Assembly (NCBI GenBank): GCA_046350295.1
Contig: JAXMAR010000025.1
Span: 1-64,000, forward strand
Direction of reading: 5' to 3'
Length of the DNA: 64,000 nt
Source of the DNA: JAXMAR01 sp046350295
GTDB taxonomy: Bacteria; Planctomycetota; Planctomycetia; Gemmatales; Gemmataceae
The notes beneath the pieces are model-generated. The model had not been told where the DNA came from. It was given only the letters and a program-made list of their open reading frames with translations, and searched no databases. Of this stretch, positions 1 to 7,519 are shown in pieces. Both the position numbers and the translations under genes were made by a program. The first letter of the stretch is position 1, and each line of letters begins with the position of its first letter.

Positions 1-417
1 GTCGGCGTCGATCCCCAGTCGCGCAACTACATCTTCCAGACGATCGAAGGACTCGTCGCCGCCGGCCTCACCATCCTCTACACGACGCACTACATGGAAG
101 AAGCCGCCCGCCTGTGCCGCCGTATCGCCATCATGGACCAGGGCAAAATCCTCGCTCTCGACACGCTCGACGGCCTCATCCGTTCCCACGGCGGCCAGGC
201 CACCGTCGAGGTCGAGCTCGCCGAACCCCCCGCCGATCCGGCCCGGCTGCCGGGCGAGGTCGACGGCAAGCGCGTCGTCTTCCGCAGCGACCGGCCCCAG
301 GACGAGTTGATGCGGCTATTGCAGGCCGGCGTCGCCATGACGCGCTTCGAGGTCGAGCAGCCGACGCTGGAGAATGTCTTTCTCAACCTCACCGGCCGGA
401 GGCTTCGCGACGAATGA
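1..417 (+). CDS. ABC transporter ATP-binding protein, 3' part only
   Basis: The reading frame is open from base 1, so the N-terminal part with Walker A and the signature motif lies outside the window. What remains begins just after the Walker B region (VGVDPQSRN), then has the D/H-loop segment with the switch histidine in LYTTHYMEEA, and ends in the C-terminal regulatory extension usual for drug and polysaccharide exporter ATPases (ENVFLNLTGR). Its stop codon overlaps the ATG of the permease at 414 (ATGA), so the two are translationally coupled. It should energise an ABC-2 type exporter. The substrate cannot be read from the sequence. Confidence 0.9.
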   Translation, partial: VGVDPQSRNYIFQTIEGLVAAGLTILYTTHYMEEAARLCRRIAIMDQGKILALDTLDGLIRSHGGQATVEVELAEPPADPARLPGEVDGKRVVFRSDRPQDELMRLLQAGVAMTRFEVEQPTLENVFLNLTGRRLRDE

Positions 418-1697
418 GGTCCATCTTCACCCTCGCGTTCAAAGACATCCGCATCCAGACCCGCGACTACTTCGGCCTGTTCTGGATCGCCATCTTCCCT
501 CTCCTCTACGCGATGTTCTTCGGCGCCGTCTTCTCCGGCGTTGGCGGCTCGCCGGAGGGGCGGTCGCTGCAGATCGTCGTCGTCGACGAGGAGCGTTCGC
601 CGGGATCGGAGGCGTTCGTCGACCGGCTGAGAAAATCGAACGCGCTGAACGTCACGACGAGCGGCCTTGAAGATGCCCGCCAGGCGGTGCTCAAGGGCAA
701 GGCCGTCGCCTATCTCGTCATCAAAGGCGGCTTCGGCGCCGGCGGCCTTGACTTCGGCGGCAAAGGCAAGCAAATCGAGATGGGTATCGATCCGGCCCGC
801 AAGGCCGACGCCGGCGTCCTCAAGGGCATGATCATGGAGGCCGTCTTCGCGGACATGCAGCAGCTCTTCTCCGACCCGGCCAAGGGCCAGGAAATGTTGG
901 AGAAGGCGCTCAAGCAAATCCAGGCGGCCAAGGACCTCGATCCCGCGGCTGTAGTGTTGCTGGAACTGGGCCTCAAGCAACTGACCAAGGCCATGGCGTT
1001 CTTCACGGAGGCTCGCGATTTCGGGCCCGCCAAGGACGCGAAGGGCTTCAATCTCGTCGATCTGAAAGAGGAAGCGGTGACCTTCGGTGGCGCCACCGAA
1101 CGCCCACGCAACTCCTTCGAAATCACCTTCCCGCAATCGATCCTCTGGGGCATGATGGGCTGCGTCGCCAGCTTCTCGATCTCGATCGTCGTCGAGCGCA
1201 ACCAGGGGACGTTTCTGCGCCTGCGCACCAGTCCCCTCACCTGGCGCCAGGTCCTCGCCGGCAAGGGAATGGCCTGCTTCCTGACGAGCGCCTTCGTCAT
1301 CGTCGCCCTGTTGACCTTCGCCGCGCTGATCCTCGGCGTCCGCCTTGGCAACCTGCCGCTCCTCGCCCTCGCCATCGTCTCCGTCGCCCTCTGCTTCACC
1401 GGCCTGATGCTCTTCTTCTCGACGCTCGGCAAGACCGAGGCCGGCGTCGCCGGCTCCGGCTGGGGCATCATGATGCCGATGGCCATGCTCGGCGGCGGCA
1501 TGGTCCCCCTCATCTTCATGCCCGGCTGGATGCAGACCGCCAGCAACTTCAGCCCCGTCAAGTGGGGCATCTACGCCCTGGAAGGCGCCGTCTGGCGCGG
1601 CTTTGGCCTTGCCGAGATGCTCCTGCCCGCCGCCATCCTGATCGGCGTCGGCGCCGTCGCCTACGGGCTCGGGGTGTGGAAGCTGAGCCGGGAATAA
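414..1697 (+). CDS. ABC-2 type transporter permease
   Basis: This 427-residue protein starts MRSIFTLAFKDIRIQTRDYF at the ATG that overlaps the upstream ATPase stop. It has one N-terminal membrane segment, a large extracytoplasmic domain of roughly 200 residues, then about five C-terminal membrane segments from SILWGMMGCVASFS onward. This is the usual plan of ABC-2/YhaP-type export permeases. It should pair with the ATPase that precedes it. The overlap and shared strand support a two-gene unit at least. No adaptor gene is visible here. A separate HlyD-ATPase pair lies at 46-48 kb. Confidence 0.88.
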   Translation: MRSIFTLAFKDIRIQTRDYFGLFWIAIFPLLYAMFFGAVFSGVGGSPEGRSLQIVVVDEERSPGSEAFVDRLRKSNALNVTTSGLEDARQAVLKGKAVAYLVIKGGFGAGGLDFGGKGKQIEMGIDPARKADAGVLKGMIMEAVFADMQQLFSDPAKGQEMLEKALKQIQAAKDLDPAAVVLLELGLKQLTKAMAFFTEARDFGPAKDAKGFNLVDLKEEAVTFGGATERPRNSFEITFPQSILWGMMGCVASFSISIVVERNQGTFLRLRTSPLTWRQVLAGKGMACFLTSAFVIVALLTFAALILGVRLGNLPLLALAIVSVALCFTGLMLFFSTLGKTEAGVAGSGWGIMMPMAMLGGGMVPLIFMPGWMQTASNFSPVKWGIYALEGAVWRGFGLAEMLLPAAILIGVGAVAYGLGVWKLSRE

Positions 1698-1795
1698 TTG
1701 GAACAGAGCCGGAAGCGTGAGCGACGGACAACGTCGCGCGCGTTCCGGTACGACGTTCAAGTCTCCCGCCGATCTTCTGCAGAGGCGGCTCTATC

Positions 1796-2890
1796 TCAGT
1801 AAGAAATCTCAAGTCTCGGCCTGATTGCTTGAAGGCGCGCCACCCCTTCCTTGGAGATCAGCGTCCCGCTCAGGTACACCTTCTTCAGGCTTGGCATCGC
1901 AGCGATGTCGGCCAACCCAGCATCACTGACCTGAGTTCGGGTGACAGCGAGTCCTTTAAGCTGCTTGAGCTTGGCCAAGGATTTGAGAGACTTGTCTGTT
2001 ATTTTCGTGTCCGATAACCCAAGAGTCGTCAAGCGTTGGAGATGCTCGATGTTCAAGATCGCTTCGTCGCCCACGTCCAGACCCGTGAGGTCCAGGTAGG
2101 ACAGTTGTGACATCTTGCCAAGGGCCCTGAGGTCGGCTCCGCTTATCTTTGTCCCGCCGAGGGAGAGTTTCTCGATTCTCTCGAGTCCCGCCAAGTGCGG
2201 CAGCCCGGCGTCGGAAACATCTGTACCACCGATGTAGAGCCACGATAGGTCGCGAAGACGACCCAAACTCTTCATTCCCTCGTCGTTGAGCTTGGTCCGA
2301 TCGAGAAGGAGCGAGGTGAGGCCGGAGAATCGCTCGAGGCCTTTTCCCGTAACTTGAGTGCTCGACAGGCCCAAGTGCGCGAATCGTCCGGGATCCTTCT
2401 TTGAAAGCGCGTCAACGCCGGCGTCTGAGAACTTGGTGGCCTCAAGGCTGAGCGAGGTAAGGGCTCCGAGTCCCGCCAGCGTCGGCGCCGCTTTGTCGGT
2501 GACCCCGGTGAAAGAAAGATCGAGTTGCCAAATCGCTTGCAGCGGGCTTAGGTTTCGCACGCCCGAATCGGTGATTCTGGTGTCGTAAAAGGAAAGACCT
2601 TTGAGCCCTTTCAACTCTTTCAATAGCTCCAGGTCGTCGTCCTTGAGTTTGGAACCGCCTAGCTGAAGCTGCACAAAGCCGCGCAGTTTCCGGAATTCGA
2701 CCAGTAATGGCCTGACCTCCGGCGTATAGAGCCGGATGATGAGAATGTCGTCGCTCTTGCCGTCTTTCTCGAACCTCGCGGTAATCAGCTTTTTCTCCAC
2801 CAATGGGCGCACAAGATCCTTGTCGGACCCATCCGTCGGCGCCGCTTGGGACGCGGCGAGGAGAACGAGAAGGGAGAACGAGCGACGCAT
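1796..2890 (-). CDS. secreted leucine-rich repeat protein
   Basis: This 364-residue protein begins with a signal peptide (MRRSFSLLVLLAASQAAP). From about residue 75 it is made of roughly a dozen repeats of about 24 residues with the pattern L..L.L..T.ITD.GL..L, typical of the LRR proteins expanded in Gemmata-like planctomycetes. LRR folds generally bind proteins, and no catalytic domain is present. The gene lies on the minus strand 12 bp downstream of the proline-rich membrane protein gene and may be co-transcribed with it. Partner and role are unknown. Confidence 0.8.
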   Translation of the reverse strand: MRRSFSLLVLLAASQAAPTDGSDKDLVRPLVEKKLITARFEKDGKSDDILIIRLYTPEVRPLLVEFRKLRGFVQLQLGGSKLKDDDLELLKELKGLKGLSFYDTRITDSGVRNLSPLQAIWQLDLSFTGVTDKAAPTLAGLGALTSLSLEATKFSDAGVDALSKKDPGRFAHLGLSSTQVTGKGLERFSGLTSLLLDRTKLNDEGMKSLGRLRDLSWLYIGGTDVSDAGLPHLAGLERIEKLSLGGTKISGADLRALGKMSQLSYLDLTGLDVGDEAILNIEHLQRLTTLGLSDTKITDKSLKSLAKLKQLKGLAVTRTQVSDAGLADIAAMPSLKKVYLSGTLISKEGVARLQAIRPRLEISY

Positions 2891-2902
2891 GTGTGTTGAA
2901 AT

Positions 2903-4030
2903 CTATCCCGCCGCCGCGAACGGGTTCCCCTTGCCGACGCGCAGCGCCTTCGGCTCGTACTGCCCGTCGCGGACCTGGAAGTCGAACCAGATGTAATCGA
3001 AGCTCTTCACCGCGACGCCCTTCGACTTGGCGTAACGCAGTTCTTCCTCGATCAGCTTTTTCTCGCGCTCGCGCGGCAGGATCAGGACGATGTGCTTGAC
3101 CGGGAAGCCGATGCCCATCTCCTTCGTCACCCCCTCCACCGACGGCGGGTGGCGGTTGAACCACTTCACGGCGTCCTTGTATTTCTCCTGCGTGTCGAGC
3201 CGCGGCTGCAGCGGCTTCGCGGCGGTGTCGATCGTGTAGAAGCGGCCGTCCGCGCCTTCGAGGCCGACGATGAAGCCGATCTTCGTCAGCTTGTCGAGGT
3301 GGACCTTCGGCGGGCCGCTCAGATCGAAGTTCCAGCGCTGGGCCAGGAACTCGGCCCGTGTCATCGGCCGGCCGCCGCCGCCGGGACCGCCCGGTCCCCA
3401 CTTGCTCCCCTTGCCCGGGCCGGGCCCGTAGCCGCCGCCGTCCGAGCCGCCGACGCCCCCCTTCGTGCCGCCGATGCCCCCCTTGTCCTTCGTCCTGGGA
3501 CCGGGGCTTTTGGCGATGGTCGCCGGGGTCGTCATCTTCTTCGGCTCGGGTGGCTCCTTGGATGTCTTCTTCAGCTCATCGAAGACGTCCTTCGCCGTCG
3601 GGTCGGGATCGGGCTTGAGGGCCGCCGGGTCCAGTTCGGGCGGCGCGATCTCGGGGGCGGCGCTCTCCGGAACGAATTTCTGACCATAGATTTCTTCGAT
3701 GGCGCCGGGCGACCCCACGTTCACCTCGATCGGCTTGCCATCGCCGGGCAAACCGGAGGGCCCGCTCCCTCCCTCGGGACCGCCGGCCCCCGGTCCAAGC
3801 TCGACCACGTCGTTTTCCGGCGGTCTCTCGTTCGGGTCGTTCCACCGTAGCTGCGCCAGGTAGCCAAGGAGCAGGATGAGCCCGATGACGACCGCGTGCA
3901 GGAAGATCGAGATCGCCGAGGAGAGGGGCGCCTCGTGGCGCGGCGAGTACTTTTTCCAGAACGTCTCGGGCGGCGGCAGCAGCGGTCGGGTGGAAGAAGC
4001 GGTCGGCTTGGGGGCTTTGGCGGTGGACAT
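2903..4030 (-). CDS. proline/glycine-rich single-pass membrane protein, unknown function
   Basis: The protein has a short basic N-terminus and one membrane helix at about residues 40-62 (SAISIFLHAVVIGLILLLGY). A long proline, glycine and acidic linker follows, then a folded C-terminal domain of about 150 residues starting near RAEFLAQRWNFDLSG. The plan (cytosolic stub, TM, Pro-rich spacer, periplasmic domain) is like TonB or other envelope-spanning proteins, but I see no TonB C-terminal motif. The start is uncertain: ATG at 4030 is used here, while a GTG at 4042 has a GGAGA about 11 bp upstream. It is followed closely by the LRR gene. Confidence 0.7.
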   Translation of the reverse strand: MSTAKAPKPTASSTRPLLPPPETFWKKYSPRHEAPLSSAISIFLHAVVIGLILLLGYLAQLRWNDPNERPPENDVVELGPGAGGPEGGSGPSGLPGDGKPIEVNVGSPGAIEEIYGQKFVPESAAPEIAPPELDPAALKPDPDPTAKDVFDELKKTSKEPPEPKKMTTPATIAKSPGPRTKDKGGIGGTKGGVGGSDGGGYGPGPGKGSKWGPGGPGGGGRPMTRAEFLAQRWNFDLSGPPKVHLDKLTKIGFIVGLEGADGRFYTIDTAAKPLQPRLDTQEKYKDAVKWFNRHPPSVEGVTKEMGIGFPVKHIVLILPREREKKLIEEELRYAKSKGVAVKSFDYIWFDFQVRDGQYEPKALRVGKGNPFAAAG

Positions 4031-4311
4031 GGCGCATCCCACGTTTGGAAATGTCTCCTTTCATGATCCCAAAACTTCTCGCCCAGGGCAAGCGCCGAAA
4101 ACGCCACAGTCGCGTGGCGCCGTCCTTTCCGCTTTTGCCGGAGAGGACAGCCGAACCGGCTGTGCCGATCAATCAAGCACGGCAAGCGAGAAAACCCAGG
4201 CAAAACACGCAGTCGCTATCGATTCCGCCGCCGCGCCTGCGATACCGTGGAGCCATCGTCGCCTTTCGCTTCGCGAAAAGCCTCGCATTGCGCCCAACCG
4301 TCGGAGGCCCG

Positions 4312-5250
4312 ATGAACAGCCGTTGCGACAAACACCGTGTTGTGCTCGCGGGAGAAGCCAGGAGCCGGGAATTGATGCGCCCCCTCTTTCACGGGGACGC
4401 CCTGAAGCACTGGGACATGCTCGAAGCGGAGAGCTTCTCGCATGCCCGCTATCTCCTGCAATACGAGCCGGCCGACGCCCTCCTCGTCCATCAGGACCTC
4501 CTCGACTCCGACGGCGCCCAGGGGCTCTCCTGGTTGGCGTCCCATCGCAAGGCGCCGGTCGTCTTCTTGTCGCAGGAATGCCTGACGTCCGCGGCGCTGG
4601 CGTACGAGCTGGGCGCCAGCCTCTGTCTTTCCATGCAGGAGGCCCTGGCCCATCCGCTCCTGCTCGCCAAGTCGCTCGAACGCGCCGTCTACTGTCACGC
4701 CATCGAAACCCAGCTCGACACGACCCGCGAGCGCCTGGCCCGGAGCCGGCGCCACGTCGACCGCCTCGTCAACGTCATGTGGCGGATGACCCCGACCGAC
4801 GCCGATTCTCCCTGGTTCTCCCAGCGCCACATGATGGAACGCCTCGACGAGGAGATCGCACGCTCCAAGCGGCACAAGGCGCCTCTGACCATAGCGCTCG
4901 GTGAGCTGAGCGACGCGAGCACGGACGAAGGGACGCTGCCCCACTGGACCGTCGAGGCGATCCTGAAGACCAAGCGCCGCGACGACGTCGTCGGCCAGTA
5001 CGGCAAGAACGGCTTCCTCCTCCTGCTCGTCCACACGCCCGTCCAGGGCGGCATGCACTGCGTGCGCCGGCTCCAGAAGATCATCGAGCACGACCGCGCC
5101 GAACTGCAAGCGCCTCACCGCCCCCGCGCCTACTTTGGTCTGACCGGCGCGGACGAGAAACGGGAAGACGCGATCGCCCTCCTGCGCGCCGCCGAGGAAG
5201 GGCTCGACACGGCGCGCCGCGAGGAGAACGAGCGCATCGCCGTCGGATAG
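4312..5250 (+). CDS. degenerate receiver plus degenerate GGDEF-type regulator
   Basis: The protein has 312 residues from ATG 4312. The N-terminal ~120 residues have the alternating pattern of a response-regulator receiver fold (ADALLVHQDLLDSDGAQGL, PVVFLSQ, LGASLCLSM). The C-terminal ~170 residues resemble a diguanylate cyclase domain: a conserved R..DVVGQYG lead-in, but the GG[DE]EF signature is replaced by GKNGF. It is therefore probably not a cyclase and may act as a c-di-GMP-independent scaffold or GTP sensor. The frame is open upstream to 4045, but the ATG at 4312 matches the start of the fold. It is transcribed divergently from the membrane protein gene at 2903-4030. Confidence 0.6.
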   Translation: MNSRCDKHRVVLAGEARSRELMRPLFHGDALKHWDMLEAESFSHARYLLQYEPADALLVHQDLLDSDGAQGLSWLASHRKAPVVFLSQECLTSAALAYELGASLCLSMQEALAHPLLLAKSLERAVYCHAIETQLDTTRERLARSRRHVDRLVNVMWRMTPTDADSPWFSQRHMMERLDEEIARSKRHKAPLTIALGELSDASTDEGTLPHWTVEAILKTKRRDDVVGQYGKNGFLLLLVHTPVQGGMHCVRRLQKIIEHDRAELQAPHRPRAYFGLTGADEKREDAIALLRAAEEGLDTARREENERIAVG

Positions 5251-5251
5251 A

Positions 5252-5286
5252 CGTTTAGCCTCGGCTCGAAGAGCCGAGCGGACAGG
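5252..5286. repeat. palindromic element family B (CGTTTAGCC hairpin), copy 1
   Basis: CGTTTAGC is followed by a perfect 8-bp stem CTCGGCTC/GAGCCGAG and then GCGGACAGGACC. Copies with the same ends and a different stem sequence occur at 12494, 33296, 45115 and, inverted, at 45946. It sits between the regulator stop and the convergent dprA end. Confidence 0.65.
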
Positions 5287-5290
5287 ACCT

Positions 5291-6379
5291 TCACTTCCGC
5301 TCGTACACGTTTCCCGGCAAGCGCTGGATCACGCCCGCCAGCTCCATTTGCATCAGCAGCGGTGTCAGCGTCACCACGCTCTGATTCAGCCGTTCGGCCA
5401 GCTCATCGACGCTGCACGCCTCCGCGAGCCCTTCCCAGATCGACAGCTCCATGCCGGTCAAAGGCGGCGGCGGCGCGGCTCGTTCGGTCGCGCCGAATGA
5501 CGGCAGCCCTTCCAGATCGTCAAGGATGTCGCGCGCATGGCGCACCAGCCGCGCCCCCTGCCGCAGCAGCGCGTGGTTGCCGCTCCAGGTGGGGCCGTCG
5601 GCCGGGCCGGGGAGGACGAAAACTTCGCGTCCCTGTTCGAGCGCATGGCGGGCGGTGATGAGGGCGCCGCTCTTCTCGTCGGCTTCGATGACGCAGATCC
5701 CGCGCGACAAGCCGCTGATGATGCGGTTGCGCGCCGGAAACAGCCCCGCGAGCGGCTCCATGCGCATGCACGACTCCGTGACGAGAGCGCCCGACGCGAC
5801 GATCGCTTCCGCCAGCTCCGCATGTTCGGGGGGATAGATCTTGGACAACCCGCCCGCCAGGACGGCGATGGTCCGGCCCCCGCCGCTCAGCGCTCCGCGG
5901 TGCGCGCAGCCGTCGATGCCGCGCGCCAGGCCGCTGACCACCGTCCAGCCGGCCCCCGCCAGGTCGCGGGCCATCCGTTCGGCGAGACGCTTGCCCAGGG
6001 ACGTGCAGGTGCGCGAGCCAACGAGGCCGATGCATTTTTCGTCGGGGATCAGTTGGCCGCGGACGAAGAGCAGGGGCGGCGCGCCGGTGACGCTACTCAA
6101 CAGTGAAGGGTAAGACTCGCCGCCGCGTGTAAGGACTTGAACGCTGTGGCGTTCGAGCAGCTCGATCTCCGCGTCGACGTTGCGGTTCTTCAGCGCCTGC
6201 CACAGTTTCATGGCGAGCTGCGGGCCGATGTGCGGAACGTCGGTAATGTCCTCGGGCGCCGCGTTCACGGCCGCGAGCGCCGAGCCGAAGCGTTCGAGAA
6301 GCGCGTCGAGGAGCTTGGGTCCGATGCCCGGGACGAGATGGAGGGCGAGCAGGGCGCGGCGCTCATCGTCCAGGGGCAT
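5291..6379 (-). CDS. dprA: DNA-processing protein DprA
   Basis: This 362-residue protein matches DprA/Smf in length and order. It has an N-terminal SAM/HhH-like region (LVPGIGPKLLDALLERFG), then the Rossmann-like core with GSRTCTSLG, SGLARGIDGCAHRGAL and FPARNRIISGLS, and a C-terminal winged helix (SVDELAERLNQSVVTLTPLLMQMELAGVIQRLPGNVYERK). DprA binds incoming single-stranded DNA and loads RecA during natural transformation. It stays in the cytoplasm. A palindromic repeat separates it from purC downstream of it in the map, and no other competence genes are nearby. Confidence 0.95.
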   Translation of the reverse strand: MPLDDERRALLALHLVPGIGPKLLDALLERFGSALAAVNAAPEDITDVPHIGPQLAMKLWQALKNRNVDAEIELLERHSVQVLTRGGESYPSLLSSVTGAPPLLFVRGQLIPDEKCIGLVGSRTCTSLGKRLAERMARDLAGAGWTVVSGLARGIDGCAHRGALSGGGRTIAVLAGGLSKIYPPEHAELAEAIVASGALVTESCMRMEPLAGLFPARNRIISGLSRGICVIEADEKSGALITARHALEQGREVFVLPGPADGPTWSGNHALLRQGARLVRHARDILDDLEGLPSFGATERAAPPPPLTGMELSIWEGLAEACSVDELAERLNQSVVTLTPLLMQMELAGVIQRLPGNVYERK

Positions 6380-6395
6380 CTTCGGGTCCTGTGCT

Positions 6396-6450
6396 GTGGG
6401 CCGGCCACCCGGCCTGACTGGGCCACGGCAGGCCAGGCGGCCTGCCCCAC
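6396..6450. repeat. GC-rich imperfect inverted repeat, family D
   Basis: The arms GTGGGCCGGCCACCCGGCCTG and GGCAGGCCAGGCGGCC...CAC surround a short loop and fill the gap between dprA and purC. The same arm sequence recurs at 15460-15534, and a fragment (GGTGGCCTGCCCAC) lies at 10671. Confidence 0.6.
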
Positions 6451-6451
6451 G

Positions 6452-7336
6452 TTATCCGAACTTGCGGCCCGTCAAGCGTTCGTAAGCTTCGAGGTATTTC
6501 GCCCGCGTCTTCTCGACGATGTCCTGCGGCAAGGGCGGCGGCTCGCTGTTCTTGTCCCACTTGCTCGCCTCCAGCCAATCGCGCACGAACTGCTTGTCGA
6601 ACGACGGCGGGTTGGCGCCCGGGCGATACTGAGCAGCCGGCCAGAAGCGCGAGCTGTCCGGCGTCAGCACCTCATCGATGAGGATGACCGAGCCGTCCGG
6701 CGTCTGGCCCCATTCGAACTTGGTGTCGGCGAGGATGATGCCGCGCTCCTTGGCATAATCGCGCGCCCGCCGATAGACGTCGAGGCTCTTGTCACGCAGC
6801 GTTTCCGCCAGCGCCTTCCCGGCCCCCTGCGCCATCACCTCGAACGAGATGTTCTCGTCGTGCCCCGTCTCGGCCTTGGTCGACGGCGTGAAGATCGGCT
6901 CGGGCAACGCCGCGCATTCGACAAGACCGGCCGGCAGCTTCTGGCCGCACACCGTGCCGTGCGACTTGTATTCCTTCCAGCCGGAGCCGGCGATGTAGCC
7001 GCGGACCACGCATTCGAACGGGACGACCTTCGCCTTCTTGACGAGCATCGTCCGCCCGGCCAGGCTGTTGGCCTGACGGGCGAAGGCGTCTGGCATGTCT
7101 TCCAGGCGCGTGCTGAGAAGGTGGTTGGGGACCTTGAGGAAATCGAGCCAGAAGAGCGTCAGGCTGCTCAGGATGCGGCCCTTGTCCGGGATGCCGGTCG
7201 GCAGCACCCAGTCGAAGGCGCTGATGCGGTCGGTGGCGACGATGACGAGACGGTCGCCGAGGTCGTAGACGTCGCGCACCTTGCCGCGACGGACAGGAAA
7301 GCCGGGGACGTCGCTTCGCAGTAATGGCTGGGTCAT
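6452..7336 (-). CDS. purC: phosphoribosylaminoimidazole-succinocarboxamide synthase
   Basis: This 294-residue SAICAR synthetase carries the family landmarks: GKVRDVYDLGDRLVIVATDRISAFD near the N-terminus, FECVVRGYIAGSGWKEY, and the C-terminal IILADTKFEWG and LIDEVLTPDSSRFW. It joins CAIR and aspartate with ATP in step 8 of de novo purine synthesis. The length suits the longer purC form (about 290-300 residues). It stands alone, with no other pur genes next to it. Confidence 0.96.
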   Translation of the reverse strand: MTQPLLRSDVPGFPVRRGKVRDVYDLGDRLVIVATDRISAFDWVLPTGIPDKGRILSSLTLFWLDFLKVPNHLLSTRLEDMPDAFARQANSLAGRTMLVKKAKVVPFECVVRGYIAGSGWKEYKSHGTVCGQKLPAGLVECAALPEPIFTPSTKAETGHDENISFEVMAQGAGKALAETLRDKSLDVYRRARDYAKERGIILADTKFEWGQTPDGSVILIDEVLTPDSSRFWPAAQYRPGANPPSFDKQFVRDWLEASKWDKNSEPPPLPQDIVEKTRAKYLEAYERLTGRKFG

Positions 7337-7386
7337 GTGTCTCTCTTGGTTGTGGGCTGAGATTTTATAGGGTATCCCCGTTTAAC

Positions 7387-7461
7387 GGCTGTTTCAAAAC
7401 GGGGACGCGACTCTTTGTCTTCCTGGAATCTTAGGAGCCGCGTCCCCGTTTTGAAACAGCC
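7387..7461. repeat. long palindromic element family A, copy 1
   Basis: Perfect 23-bp arms, beginning GGCTGTTTCAAAACGGGG at 7387-7409 and mirrored at 7439-7461, enclose a 29-bp loop. Related elements lie at 41252-41290, 45970-46063 and, with other arm ends, 55114-55209. It is in the divergent gap between purC and the FadJ-like gene. Confidence 0.75.
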
Positions 7462-7473
7462 TCTAGCCTTGTA

Positions 7474-7493
7474 GCGTGGACTTTAGTCCACGC
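7474..7493. repeat. 20-bp perfect palindrome family C, copy 1
   Basis: GCGTGGACTTTAGTCCACGC is a perfect dyad that lies 12 bp after a family A element. The identical 20 bp, with the same flanking GTA, is found at 45878-45897, also beside family A sequence. Confidence 0.7.
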
Positions 7494-7519
7494 GCATCCC
7501 GTTCACGCGCCGATCGTTC

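Noticed and set aside
90..1760. 556-codon antisense frame over the ABC genes
   Set aside because: Shadow of the ATPase and permease, which have clear motifs.
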